In this document: positions 26,170 through 35,223 of the stretch, one piece after another
Layout: the number at the start of each line of letters is the position of its first letter
How positions within the stretch are numbered: the stretch's first letter is position 1
Notes under the pieces: model-generated
What the model was told of the DNA's origin: nothing
The model's input: only the letters and a program-made list of their open reading frames with translations
Databases searched by the model: none
Made by a program: the position numbers and the translations under genes
NCBI RefSeq assembly: GCF_017813395.1
Contig: NZ_JAGIZB010000001.1
Span: 124,001 to 188,000 of the forward strand
Reading direction: 5' to 3'
DNA length: 64,000 nucleotides
Source: Pararoseomonas baculiformis
GTDB lineage: Bacteria > Pseudomonadota > Alphaproteobacteria > Acetobacterales > Acetobacteraceae

Positions 26170-27059
26170 GCGAGGCCCCTTCTGGCTATGGCGGAGCGTC
26201 CGCCGGACTGGCTCCAGGTTTATGGCTGGTCGCCACCCCCATCGGCAACCTGGGGGACCTTCCACCCCGCGCGGTCGTGACCTTGAGGGCGGCGGATCTG
26301 ATCCTTTGCGAGGATACGCGGGTGACGGCCCCGCTTCTCGCGCGGCACGGGATCAGCGCCCCGCTCTCCCCCCTGCATGACCACAACGAGGCCGGCGAGG
26401 TGCCGCGCCTGCTGGAGCGGCTGCGCGGCGGCGCGCGGCTGGCGCTGGTCTCCGATGCCGGGACGCCGCTGGTGAGCGACCCCGGCTTCCGCCTGGCGCG
26501 GGCGGCGATGGAGGCGGGCATCCATGTCTCCGGCGTGCCCGGTCCGAATGCGGCGGTGATGGCGCTGACGCTTTCCGGCCTGCCGCCCCTTCCCTTCCTG
26601 TTCATGGGCTTCCTGCCGCCGAAGGAGGGCGCGCGCCGCGAGGCGATCGCCCGGCTGCGGGCCGCGGAGGGGGCCGGGCTTTCCGCCACCCTGGTCTTCT
26701 TCGAGGCCCCGCACCGGCTGGCCGAATGCCTGGCCGCCCTGGCGGAGGGCTTCGGCAGCCGCCCAGCTGCCGTGGCGCGGGAGCTGACCAAGCGCTTCGA
26801 GGAGGTGCGGCGGGATTCGCTGCCCGCCCTGGCCGCGCATTACGCCGCCCATGCCGCCCGCGGGGAGATCGTGGTGGTGGTGGGCCCGGCCGAGGCGGAT
26901 GCCCCGAGCGGGGCGGAGGAGGTGGACCGCCGCCTGCGCGAGGCACTGGCCGGCGGCCAGTCCCTGCGCGACGCCGCGGCCATGGTGGCCGCCGCCACGG
27001 GGCTGCCGCGCCGGCAGGTCTATGCGCGCGCCCTGGAAATGGGGCGCGACGAAGGCTGA
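26118..27059 (+). CDS. rsmI: 16S rRNA (cytidine(1402)-2'-O)-methyltransferase RsmI
   Basis: A 313-residue SAM-dependent enzyme of the tetrapyrrole-methylase fold that 2'-O-methylates C1402 in the ribosomal decoding centre. Hallmarks are GLWLVATPIGNLGDLPPRAV, DLILCEDTRVTAPLLARHG, ALVSDAGTPLVSDPGF, VPGPNAAVMALTLSGLP and FFEAPHRLAECL. The GTG at 26118 is chosen because GGGAGG lies exactly 6 bases before it and no ATG is available. It adds about 35 polar residues before the conserved core. The usual yraN gene does not follow. A glycosyltransferase starts 66 bases downstream. Confidence 0.93.
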   Translation: MQGEEHSGPETGQDEDPREAPSGYGGASAGLAPGLWLVATPIGNLGDLPPRAVVTLRAADLILCEDTRVTAPLLARHGISAPLSPLHDHNEAGEVPRLLERLRGGARLALVSDAGTPLVSDPGFRLARAAMEAGIHVSGVPGPNAAVMALTLSGLPPLPFLFMGFLPPKEGARREAIARLRAAEGAGLSATLVFFEAPHRLAECLAALAEGFGSRPAAVARELTKRFEEVRRDSLPALAAHYAAHAARGEIVVVVGPAEADAPSGAEEVDRRLREALAGGQSLRDAAAMVAAATGLPRRQVYARALEMGRDEG

Positions 27060-27125
27060 GGCCGGCCCGTTGCCTTGGCCGGCGCCACGGCCTAGCGAGG
27101 CCGCCGGAGCTGGAGCGAGGGTGAG

Positions 27126-28286
27126 TTGAGCGAAGCAGTGGCATCCCCGGCCGTGCGAACCGGGCCGGCGCCGGCCGTGCTGGACGTGCCGGTCATCCTC
27201 TTCGCCTTCAACCGGCCGGACTATCTGGAGCGGGTCTGCGAATCCCTGCTGCGGCAGCGCGGCGTCACCCTCGACCAGCGCCGGGTCTTCCTGCTGCAGG
27301 ACGGCGCCGTCTCGGCCCGAAGCGGCCTTCGCTATGCCGAGGATGCGGAGGTGGAAACCTCCATCGCCGCCTTCCGCAAGCATTTCCCGCGCGGCCAGGT
27401 GGCGGCGGCGCGCAGCAATATCGGAATCGCGGCCAATATCCGCCGGGGCGAGGTGCTGGCCTTCGAGGCGCTGGACGCCGACTGCGCCTATTTCTTCGAG
27501 GACGACCTGGAACTGGGCCCCGAATACCTGCGGATCATGGGGGAGTTGCGGGCGCTGTCCGACCGCGATGCACGCCTGGGCTATTTCGCCGCCTATGGCG
27601 ACCACAAGGCGCAGCCGCCGGGGCCCGAGGCCTGGCTGACCATGCTGCAGCACCACTGGGCCTTCGGCCTCAGGCGCGAGCCCTGGCGGCGGCTGCGGGA
27701 CTGGCTGGCGCCCTATGACCGCATCCTCGAAGGCTCGGACTACGCCTACCGGGACCACCTTGCCATCTTCCGCTGGATGGAGAGCCTGGAGGTGGCGGGC
27801 GGCTTCTCCTCCCAGGATGCGGTGAAGACGCTGGGCTGCCACGCGCTGGGCATCGGGCGGGTGATGACCGATGTCTGCTTCGCCCGCTACATCGGCGCCC
27901 AGGGCGCATCCTTCCGGGACGAGAAGTTCCGGGAGATGGGCTTCGACCGCATGAACTGGGTGGAGGGGCCGCAGCACCACCTGGCGGCGAGCGTCGATTC
28001 CCAGGTGGACGGCATCATCGGCGCCTCCCGCAAGCGGCATGAGCATTACCGCCAGGTGCGGCTGGCCCGGCTGATGGAAGACCAGTTCCGCACCCGGCTG
28101 GAGCGCGAGCGCCCCGCCACGCGAGAGGATGTGATCACCCTCTATATGTATCTGCTGGACCGCCTGCCGGAGGATGAGGCGGTGGAGGCACTGGCCGGAC
28201 GTCATTCGGTGCGGCAGGTCCGGCAGATCCTGCTGACCAGCCGTGAATTCCGTGGCCGCAACCCGATGCCGCCTGAGACGGGCTGA
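27126..28286 (+). CDS. GT-A-fold glycosyltransferase-like protein with DUF4214-like tail
   Basis: A 386-residue protein. VPVILFAFNRPDYLERVCES (about 21-40) opens a nucleotide-diphospho-sugar transferase fold, and YFFEDDLELGPEYL holds an acidic EDD motif (125-127) in the usual metal/nucleotide position. The last 50 residues (ITLYMYLLDRLPEDEAVEAL, then QILLTSREFRG) resemble the DUF4214-type module. The TTG at 27126 has a GAGCGAGGG-type site upstream; a GTG four codons on is possible. The acceptor is unknown. It follows rsmI on the same strand. Confidence 0.72.
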   Translation: MSEAVASPAVRTGPAPAVLDVPVILFAFNRPDYLERVCESLLRQRGVTLDQRRVFLLQDGAVSARSGLRYAEDAEVETSIAAFRKHFPRGQVAAARSNIGIAANIRRGEVLAFEALDADCAYFFEDDLELGPEYLRIMGELRALSDRDARLGYFAAYGDHKAQPPGPEAWLTMLQHHWAFGLRREPWRRLRDWLAPYDRILEGSDYAYRDHLAIFRWMESLEVAGGFSSQDAVKTLGCHALGIGRVMTDVCFARYIGAQGASFRDEKFREMGFDRMNWVEGPQHHLAASVDSQVDGIIGASRKRHEHYRQVRLARLMEDQFRTRLERERPATREDVITLYMYLLDRLPEDEAVEALAGRHSVRQVRQILLTSREFRGRNPMPPETG

Positions 28287-28401
28287 TCCCGACGCCGTGA
28301 CCCGGGGCTTACGCGGGGCGGCGTGACGGCCCAACTTGCACCCTGACGCCGACTCGCGGGCTTCCGCCCCGCCCACGGCAGGCCTGGATGAGGACGCCCC
28401 G

Positions 28402-30741
28402 ATGAATGCTCCGATCGATCCCGCGCGGCTGAAGTTCGGCATCGGCCAGCCCGTCTCCCGCAAGGAGGACCCGGTGCTGCTGCGGGGCGAGGGGCGCTAC
28501 AGCGATGACCTGTCCCTGCCCGGCCAGGTGCATGCGGTGATGGTCCGCAGCCCCTATGCGCATGGAATCATCCGCGGGATCGAGACGGCCGGGGCGGCCG
28601 CCATGCCGGGGGTGCTGGCCGTGATCACCGGCCATGACCTGATCGCGGCGGGGATCGGCCCCATGCCCGTCTCGGTCGGCCAGAAGAACCGGGATGGCAG
28701 CCCGGCCCGCACGCCCATCCAGCCCGTGCTGACGACGGACAAGGTGCGCTTCGTCGGCGACCCCGTGGCCATGGTGGTGGCCGGGACGGCGAAGGAGGCG
28801 CGGGATGCCGCCGAAGCGGTGGCGCTGGAGATCGACCCGCTGCCCGCCGTGACCGAGGCGCGGGATGCCGCCGCGCCCGGCGCGCCGCTTCTCTATGACG
28901 ACATCCCCGGCAACGAGGTGGTGCATTTCCACTACGGCGATGCCGGGGCTGTCGCGGCCGCCTTCGCGCGGGCGGCGCATGTGACGAAGCTCGCTCTCCG
29001 CAACAGCCGCGTCGTCGTCTCCCCGCTGGAGCCGCGCTCCGCCCTCGCGACATTCGAGGAGGGCCGCTACGTCCTGCGCATGGGCAGCCAGGGCGTGTTC
29101 GGCATGCGCGGCAATGTCGCCAAGGTCATGGGCGTGGAGGCGAAGGAGCTGCGCATCCTGACCGGCAATGTCGGCGGTTCCTTCGGGATGAAGGCCAGCG
29201 TCTATCCCGAATATCCGGCGCTGCTGCATGCCGCGAAGATGCTGGGGCGGCCGGTGAAGTGGACGGATAGCCGCTCGGAAAGCTTCCTCTCGGACAGCCA
29301 TGGGCGCGACCACGACTTCGAGGCGGAGCTGGCGCTGGATGTGGAAGGGCGTTTCCTCGCCCTCCGGCTCACCGGCTTCGGCAATCTCGGCGCCTATCTG
29401 AGCAATGCGACGACGCTGCCCTCCACCATGAACACGGTGAAGAACGTGATCGGCGTCTATCGCACGCCGCTGGTGGAGGTGAGCACGCGCTGCGTCTTCA
29501 CCAACACCACGCCCGTCGGCGCCTATCGCGGCGCGGGGCGGCCCGAGGGCAACTACTACATGGAGCGGCTGGTGGACACGGCCGCGCGGGAGATGGGGAT
29601 CGACCGCGTGGAGCTGCGCCGGCGCAACCACATCCAGCCCGACCAGATCCCCTATGACGCGCCTTCAGGCATGCATTACGACAGCGGCGACTTCCCCGCG
29701 ATCCTCGAGGAGGCGCTGGCCGCGGCGGACTGGGACGGCTTCCCGGCCCGGCGCGCGGAGGCCCGCCGCCGCGGCAAGCTGCGCGGCATCGGCATCGGCC
29801 ACTATCTCGAGGTGACGGCGCCGCCCAACAAGGAGATGGGCGGCATCCGCTTCGACGAGGACGGGGGCGTGACCATCCTCACGGGCACGCTGGATTACGG
29901 CCAGGGCCATGCCTCGCCCTTCGCGCAGGTGCTGGTGGACCGGCTCGGCATCCCCTTCGAGGCAATCCGCCTGCAGCAGGGCGACAGCGACCTGCTGATC
30001 GCGGGCGGCGGCACGGGTGGCTCGCGGTCGATCATGGCGACCGGCACCGCGCTTTCCACCGCCAGCGCGCAGGTGATCGAGAAGGGCCGCCGGATCGCCG
30101 GCCATGTGCTGGAGGCTTCCGCCGAGGACATCGAGTTCTCCGATGGCCGCTTCGCCATCGCGGGCACGGATCGCGGCATCGGCATCCTGGAACTGGCCGC
30201 ACAGGCCCGCACCCTGCCGGGGCTGCCGGAGGAGCTGCGCTCCCTCAGCGTCTCCACCACCGACCAGTACGAGGACTCGGCCTTTCCGAACGGCTGCCAC
30301 ATCGCCGAGGTGGAGATCGACGAGGAGACGGGCGAGGCCCAGGTGGTGAACTACGTCACAGTCAACGACTTCGGCGTGCTGGTGAACCCGATGCTGGTCG
30401 CGGGCCAGGCCCATGGCGGCATCGTGCAGGGCATCGGCCAGGCCCTGACGGAGCAGACAGCCTATAGCGAGGACGGTCAGCTCCTCAGCGGCTCCTACAT
30501 GGATTACGGGCTGCCCCGCGCCGGGCACGCGCCCTTCTTCGCCTTCAACAGCCACCCCGTGCCGGCGCGCACCAACGCGATCGGCGCCAAGGGCTGCGGA
30601 GAGGCGGGCTGTGCGGGCGCCCTGCCGTCCGTCATGAACGCGGTGGTGGATGCGCTGGCGGATCGTGGCGTGCGGCATGTGGACATGCCGGCCACGCCGC
30701 AGCGTCTCTGGTCCATCCTGAACGAAGGGGCTTCGGCATGA
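28402..30741 (+). CDS. Molybdopterin-binding large subunit of a xanthine dehydrogenase/CO dehydrogenase-type hydroxylase
   Basis: A 779-residue molybdenum hydroxylase subunit. FGIGQPVSRKEDPVLLRGEG opens the domain. AYRGAGR (374-380) is the active-site loop of the so-called form II group, not the AYxCSFR loop of true CO dehydrogenase. GCGEAGCAG carries the catalytic glutamate, E734. The ATG at 28402 follows a GAGGA site and begins MNAPIDPARLKFGIG. The iron-sulfur and FAD subunits needed for electron transfer are not in this neighbourhood, so it is an orphan subunit. The substrate is unknown: aldehydes, N-heterocycles and others are possible. It is coupled by ATGA to an SDR gene. Confidence 0.88.
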   Translation: MNAPIDPARLKFGIGQPVSRKEDPVLLRGEGRYSDDLSLPGQVHAVMVRSPYAHGIIRGIETAGAAAMPGVLAVITGHDLIAAGIGPMPVSVGQKNRDGSPARTPIQPVLTTDKVRFVGDPVAMVVAGTAKEARDAAEAVALEIDPLPAVTEARDAAAPGAPLLYDDIPGNEVVHFHYGDAGAVAAAFARAAHVTKLALRNSRVVVSPLEPRSALATFEEGRYVLRMGSQGVFGMRGNVAKVMGVEAKELRILTGNVGGSFGMKASVYPEYPALLHAAKMLGRPVKWTDSRSESFLSDSHGRDHDFEAELALDVEGRFLALRLTGFGNLGAYLSNATTLPSTMNTVKNVIGVYRTPLVEVSTRCVFTNTTPVGAYRGAGRPEGNYYMERLVDTAAREMGIDRVELRRRNHIQPDQIPYDAPSGMHYDSGDFPAILEEALAAADWDGFPARRAEARRRGKLRGIGIGHYLEVTAPPNKEMGGIRFDEDGGVTILTGTLDYGQGHASPFAQVLVDRLGIPFEAIRLQQGDSDLLIAGGGTGGSRSIMATGTALSTASAQVIEKGRRIAGHVLEASAEDIEFSDGRFAIAGTDRGIGILELAAQARTLPGLPEELRSLSVSTTDQYEDSAFPNGCHIAEVEIDEETGEAQVVNYVTVNDFGVLVNPMLVAGQAHGGIVQGIGQALTEQTAYSEDGQLLSGSYMDYGLPRAGHAPFFAFNSHPVPARTNAIGAKGCGEAGCAGALPSVMNAVVDALADRGVRHVDMPATPQRLWSILNEGASA

Positions 30742-31493
30742 TCATTCTCGTCACGGGCGCAACGGCGGGCTTCGGCGCCGCCATCTCGCGCCGCTTCGCG
30801 CAGGACGGCGCGCGCATCATCGCCGCCGGGCGCCGCGCGGAGCGGCTGGACGCGCTGCGGGATGAGCTGGGCGCCGACAAGGTGCTGCCCGTGGTGCTGG
30901 ATGTGCGGGACCGCGAGGCGGTGACGCGCGCCGTGGAAGGCCTGCCGGCCGAATGGGCCGAGGTGGATGTGCTGGTGAACAATGCCGGCCTCGCCCGCGG
31001 CCTGGCACCGGCCCAGAGCGCGGAGCTGGATGACTGGGATGCGATGGTGGACACCAATGTGAAGGGGCTGATGTACCTGACGCGCGCGGTGCTGCCGGGC
31101 ATGGTGGCGCGCGGGCGCGGGCATATCGTGAATATCGGCTCCACTGCGGGCGAGTGGCCCTATCCGGGCGGCAATGTCTATGGCGCGACCAAGGCCTTCG
31201 TCCGCCACTTCAGCCTGAACCTGCGCGCCGACCTCTATGGCACGCCGGTGCGGGTCACGGATGTCGAGCCCGGGCTGGTGGGCGGCACCGAGTTCAGCAA
31301 GGTGCGCTTCAACGGCGACGAGTCCCGCGCCGCCTCGGTCTATGATGGCGCGGAGCCGCTGACGCCGGAGGACATCGCGGATGCGGTACACTGGGTGGCC
31401 ACGCGCCCGGCGCGGGTGAACATCAACACGCTGCAGGTGATGCCGGTGGCGCAGAGCTTCGGCCCGCTGCGCGTCCACAAGCCGGGGCGCTGA
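30738..31493 (+). CDS. YdfG-like short-chain dehydrogenase/reductase
   Basis: A 251-residue classical SDR. The cofactor loop is VTGATAGFGAAISRRF, followed by AGRRAERLDAL, where the arginines suggest NADP preference. NNAGLARG is next, and the catalytic serine is in VNIGSTAGEWPYPG, with YGATK as the Tyr/Lys pair. The pattern is that of YdfG, which reduces 3-hydroxy acids and malonic semialdehyde. It overlaps the molybdopterin subunit gene by ATGA, so the two may act on one pathway, for example carbonyl and carboxyl steps; that is inference. Confidence 0.87.
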   Translation: MIILVTGATAGFGAAISRRFAQDGARIIAAGRRAERLDALRDELGADKVLPVVLDVRDREAVTRAVEGLPAEWAEVDVLVNNAGLARGLAPAQSAELDDWDAMVDTNVKGLMYLTRAVLPGMVARGRGHIVNIGSTAGEWPYPGGNVYGATKAFVRHFSLNLRADLYGTPVRVTDVEPGLVGGTEFSKVRFNGDESRAASVYDGAEPLTPEDIADAVHWVATRPARVNINTLQVMPVAQSFGPLRVHKPGR

Positions 31494-31505
31494 GCCCGGC
31501 TCGCC

Positions 31506-31530
31506 GGGCCGGCCCTTCCCGGGCCGGCCC
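31506..31530. terminator. Hairpin between convergent SDR and chemoreceptor genes
   Basis: GGGCCGGCCC at 31506-31515 is repeated as its own reverse complement at 31521-31530 with a 5-base loop TTCCC. It sits 12 bases after the SDR stop and 24 bases before the end of the minus-strand chemoreceptor gene, so it can serve both. There is no T-tract. Confidence 0.65.
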
Positions 31531-31554
31531 CTCCAGGACTGGACCAGGGGCCGT

Positions 31555-33246
31555 TCAGGCGGCCCGCACCTCGGTGAGGAAGTTGCCGACCTCCGCCGAG
31601 AGCTTTTCCGAGCTCCGGGAAAGCTCCGCCGCGGCCGCCAGCACCTGGGTGGAGGCGGCGCCGGTCTCGCCGGCATTGCGGCTGACATCGGAGATGTTGC
31701 GCGTCACCTCCTCCGTGGCCTGGGCGGTGGACTGCACGGCGCGGGCGATTTCCCCGGTCGCCGCGCTCTGCTCCTCCACGGCGGCGGCGATGCTGACCGT
31801 GATGGCGCTGACATCCTCGATGATGGTGGTGATGGCCTGGATCGCCTGAACCGTCTCGGCGGTGGAGGCCTGGATGCCGTTGATCTGGGCGCTGATCTCC
31901 TCCGTGGCCTTGCTCGTCGCCTGGGCCAGGCTCTTCACCTCGCTGGCCACCACGGCGAAGCCCTTGCCCGCATCACCGGCCCGCGCGGCCTCGATGGTGG
32001 CGTTCAGCGCCAGCAGATTGGTCTGGCCCGCGATGCTGGTGATGAGGTTCACCACCTCTCCGATCTTGGTGGCGGAGGCCGCGAGGCCACGCACCGTGTG
32101 ATCGGTGTCCCGGGCATTCTGCACGGCGCGGTTGGTCACCTCGGTCGCCTGCGCGACCTGGCGGCTGATCTCGCCGATCGAGGCGGAGAGCTGCTCCGTG
32201 GCGGTGGCCACGGTCTGCACGCCGCTGCTGCTGGAACTGGCGGCGCTGGAAACGGTGCCGGCCTGGGAATCGGTCTGCCGCGCGATCTGGGACATGGACT
32301 GGGCGGTCGCCTCCAGCTCGGTGGAGGCCGAGGCGAGATGGCCGGTCAGGGACTGGACCGTTCCCTCGAAGCCCTGCACCAGCACGCCCAGCCGCTGCGC
32401 CCGCCGCTCCTTCGCCGCCTGCTCCTCCACCTGGGCCGCGGCCAGGCGCCGCGCCTCGATGGCGTTGCGCTTGAAGACATCCAGCGCACGGGCCAGCGCG
32501 CCCACCTCGTCACGGCGCGCCTGGCCCTGCACCTCCAGATCCAGGTCGCCGGCGGCCAGCCGCCCCATGTCCTGGGTGATGCTGGAGAGCGGGCGGCTGA
32601 TCTGGAAGCGCGCGGCCCAGAACAGCATCAGCCCGGCCAGGCCGATGCCGAGCACGCCGCCAATGAGCAGGTCGCGCTTCAGCGCGGCCTGCTGCTCCGC
32701 CGAGATCGCCGCCTGCTCCGCCATCTCCCGCCGGTTCGTCTCGGCCAGGGCGACCATGATATCGACGATCTTCTGCCGGGCCTGGCGGGCCGCACCCGAG
32801 GAGATGGCGTTGGCCTCCTCCCGCCGGCCCTCCCCCGCCAGGCGGATGACCTGGCCCGCCGCCTGCGAGTAGGCATCCAGTTCGCGCCGGGCTTCCTCCA
32901 CCCTCGGGCGGCGCTCCGCTTTCGCGATGGCGAGCATCGCGTCCAGCCTCTCCGCGGCTTCGCGCGTCGTGCGGCGGAACAGCTCGGCCCGTTGGGGTAT
33001 GGCCGCGGGGTCGGATTCGAGGATGGCGTTCTTTTCCTGCACCGCCGCCCGGTTCACCGCCGTGTTGATGTCGAGCGCGCTCACCAGACGCGGCGTGTAG
33101 GTCCGGACCAGTTCGGTGTTCAGGGCCGCGACCTGCTGCAGGCCGGCCAGCGCATAGGCGAGGAGCCCCACCGATACCGCGGCCATCAGCCCCGCCGGGA
33201 TCGCGATCTTCGCCCCGATTTTCAGATTTTCGGCCCAACGGCGCAT
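31555..33246 (-). CDS. Methyl-accepting chemotaxis protein
   Basis: A 563-residue chemoreceptor. Helix TM1 is at about 10-32 and a helical periplasmic domain of roughly 150 residues follows. TM2 is [19 protein letters not shown], then comes a HAMP domain ([20 protein letters not shown]). A long signalling coiled coil carries the hairpin tip [20 protein letters not shown]. The C-terminus has no CheR-tethering pentapeptide. The start at 33246 is preferred because a GAGGG site precedes it and an upstream extension would run through a hairpin-forming region (33280-33303). No che genes are adjacent, so it feeds a distant array. Confidence 0.92.
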   Translation of the reverse strand: MRRWAENLKIGAKIAIPAGLMAAVSVGLLAYALAGLQQVAALNTELVRTYTPRLVSALDINTAVNRAAVQEKNAILESDPAAIPQRAELFRRTTREAAERLDAMLAIAKAERRPRVEEARRELDAYSQAAGQVIRLAGEGRREEANAISSGAARQARQKIVDIMVALAETNRREMAEQAAISAEQQAALKRDLLIGGVLGIGLAGLMLFWAARFQISRPLSSITQDMGRLAAGDLDLEVQGQARRDEVGALARALDVFKRNAIEARRLAAAQVEEQAAKERRAQRLGVLVQGFEGTVQSLTGHLASASTELEATAQSMSQIARQTDSQAGTVSSAASSSSSGVQTVATATEQLSASIGEISRQVAQATEVTNRAVQNARDTDHTVRGLAASATKIGEVVNLITSIAGQTNLLALNATIEAARAGDAGKGFAVVASEVKSLAQATSKATEEISAQINGIQASTAETVQAIQAITTIIEDVSAITVSIAAAVEEQSAATGEIARAVQSTAQATEEVTRNISDVSRNAGETGAASTQVLAAAAELSRSSEKLSAEVGNFLTEVRAA

Positions 33247-33388
33247 CGTGCTGTCTGCCCTCTTCCGAGAGGTCGCAGCGCCGGCGGCACATCCGCCGCC
33301 GGCGAGGGCGACCGACATCACGATGCCGCCGGTTTACCTAAGCTTCCGTTACGCACCGCCCTCCGCCGCCCCTTGCGGCCGCCGGCGG

Positions 33389-34609
33389 TCAGCGGAGCAG
33401 CACGGGCAGCAGCGCATCCAGGCGCAGGCGGCCTTCCATGGTCGCCTGCAGCCGCCCATCGGGGAGCCAGCGCAGATAGCCCTCCTCCATCAGCGCATCG
33501 AGCATCGCGCGATCCACCACCGCGTCGAAATCCAGCCCGCTGCGCCGGGCGATGCGGCCGGGATCGACGCCTTCGGACAGGCGCAGGCCCATCAGCATGG
33601 CCTCGCGGCCGCGCTCCACCGGGGAAAGTGGCTCCTCCTCGACCCTGGCGTGGCCGTCGCGCTCCACGCGCTCCAGCCAGATCTCGGGGGCGCGGTGGCG
33701 GCGGGTGGCCAGGATCCTGCCATCCAGGGTCAGCCGCTGATGCGCCCCGGCACCGATGCCGAGGTAATCGGCATAGCGCCAGTAGGCGAGGTTGTGGCGG
33801 CTCTCCGCCCCCGGCCTGGCATAGTTGCTGACCTCATAGGGCAGCAGGCCGAAGCGGGCGGCCTCCTCGGCCGTGGCGGCATAGAGGGCGGCGGCCTCGT
33901 CGCCCTCGGGCAGGCGGAAGGCGCCGCGGGCATGTTCGGTCGCGAAGCGCGTGCCGGGCTCGACCGTGAGCTGGTAGAGGGAGAGATGGTCGGCCGCCAG
34001 GGAAAGGGCGCGGCGCAGCTCCTCCCGCCACACCGCCTCGGACTGGCCGGGGCGGGCATAGATCAGGTCGAAGGAGAGGCGCGGGAAGGTGGCGCGGGCG
34101 TGTTCCAGCGCCGCCACGGCCTCGTTCGCCGAATGGTTCCGCCCGAGGAAGCCCAGCGAGGCCGCGTCCAGCGCCTGTACGCCGAGGGAGAGGCGGTTCA
34201 CCCCCGCCGCGCGGAATTCCCGCAGCTTCCCGGCCTCCACGCTGGTCGGGTTGGCCTCCAGCGTGATCTCCAGCTCCGGCCCGGCCTCGAACAGGGCCCT
34301 GGCGCGCCCGATCAGGTCCGCCACGGCCTCGGGCGGCATGAGGGAGGGGGTGCCGCCGCCGAAGAAGATGGAGGCCAGCGCGCGGCGGCCGCCATCCCCG
34401 CTCCGGGCGCGGGCGGCCTCATGCTCCAGCTCCGCCAGCAGGGCGCGGCCGTGGCGCGCGGCATCCACCCCCGGGCGCACATGGGAGTTGAAGTCGCAAT
34501 AGGGGCACTTGGCGGCGCAGAAGGGCCAGTGGATGTAGAGGGCGAGCGGCTCCGGGGCCTGCGTGCTCGGCAGCGGGGCGGGCGGGGCCAGGATCTGGGT
34601 CTCGGTCAC
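33389..34609 (-). CDS. hemW: Radical SAM heme chaperone HemW
   Basis: A 406-residue radical SAM protein. HWPFCAAKCPYCDFNSHV holds the CxxxCxxC cluster ligands (C31, C35, C38) followed by F. FFGGGTPSLMPPEAV and LGVQALDAASLGFLGRNHS follow, and a HemN-type C-terminal domain ends in EEGYLRWLPDGRLQAT. HemW-type sequences were long annotated as coproporphyrinogen III oxidases but act as heme chaperones. The GTG at 34607-34609 is the only reasonable start and has no visible ribosome binding site. The divergent ybaK-like gene begins 15 bases away. Confidence 0.88.
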   Translation of the reverse strand: MTETQILAPPAPLPSTQAPEPLALYIHWPFCAAKCPYCDFNSHVRPGVDAARHGRALLAELEHEAARARSGDGGRRALASIFFGGGTPSLMPPEAVADLIGRARALFEAGPELEITLEANPTSVEAGKLREFRAAGVNRLSLGVQALDAASLGFLGRNHSANEAVAALEHARATFPRLSFDLIYARPGQSEAVWREELRRALSLAADHLSLYQLTVEPGTRFATEHARGAFRLPEGDEAAALYAATAEEAARFGLLPYEVSNYARPGAESRHNLAYWRYADYLGIGAGAHQRLTLDGRILATRRHRAPEIWLERVERDGHARVEEEPLSPVERGREAMLMGLRLSEGVDPGRIARRSGLDFDAVVDRAMLDALMEEGYLRWLPDGRLQATMEGRLRLDALLPVLLR

Positions 34610-34624
34610 GCGGGGGATATGGTC

Positions 34625-35137
34625 ATGGCAGGGGCACCAGGAAAAGCCGAAGCGGAAGGCGGTTCGGTCGCGCGCGTGCGGGCGGCGCTGCGGGAGGCCG
34701 GGCACCCGGACGAGATCCGGGAATTTCCCGAGGGCACGCGCAGCGCGGCCGATGCCGCCGCCGCCGTGGGCTGCACAGTCGGGCAGATCGCCAAATCCGT
34801 GGTCTTCCGCGGCGTGGCGCCGGACGGGGCGGAGCGCCCGGTGCTGGTGGTGGCCAGCGGGGCCCATCCCGTGGATCCGGCGAAGCTGGCGGCGCTGACC
34901 GGCCTTTCCATCCACCGGGCGGATGGCGCCTGGGTGCGGCAGGTGACGGGCTTCGCCATCGGCGGCGTGGCGCCGCTGGGCCACGCCACCGCGCCTGTGG
35001 TGGTGGTGGACGAGGCGCTCTTCGCGCACCAGGCGGTCTGGGCCGCCGCCGGCAGCCCGCGCCATGTCTTCGCCTCCACGGCCCAGGATCTGCTGCGGGT
35101 GAGCGGAGGCATCCGCGGCGTGGTGGCGCCGGGCTGA
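34625..35137 (+). CDS. YbaK/EbsC family aminoacyl-tRNA deacylase-like protein
   Basis: A 170-residue single-domain editing protein. The core has EFPEGTRSAADAAAAVGCTV, GQIAKSVVFRG with the conserved lysine, and the GFAIGGVAPLGHATAPVVVV segment that forms the pocket. Family members remove misacylated amino acids, most often from tRNA-Pro. The ATG at 34625 is chosen because GGGGG lies eight bases before it; another ATG two codons upstream is too close to that site. It is divergent from hemW with only 15 bases between the start codons. Confidence 0.87.
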   Translation: MAGAPGKAEAEGGSVARVRAALREAGHPDEIREFPEGTRSAADAAAAVGCTVGQIAKSVVFRGVAPDGAERPVLVVASGAHPVDPAKLAALTGLSIHRADGAWVRQVTGFAIGGVAPLGHATAPVVVVDEALFAHQAVWAAAGSPRHVFASTAQDLLRVSGGIRGVVAPG

Positions 35138-35223
35138 AGCGCGGGTGGGGTGTAGCCAAGCCGGCGCATCGGGAGCAGGAAAGGGCGATAGCCGCCCGGC
35201 GGCCCAAGCGGAGTGCCACCCCC

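Noticed and set aside
26726-27124. Possible yraN-like gene after rsmI
   Set aside because: The frame overlaps rsmI and its translation is Gly/Arg/Pro-rich without the YraN nuclease motifs.
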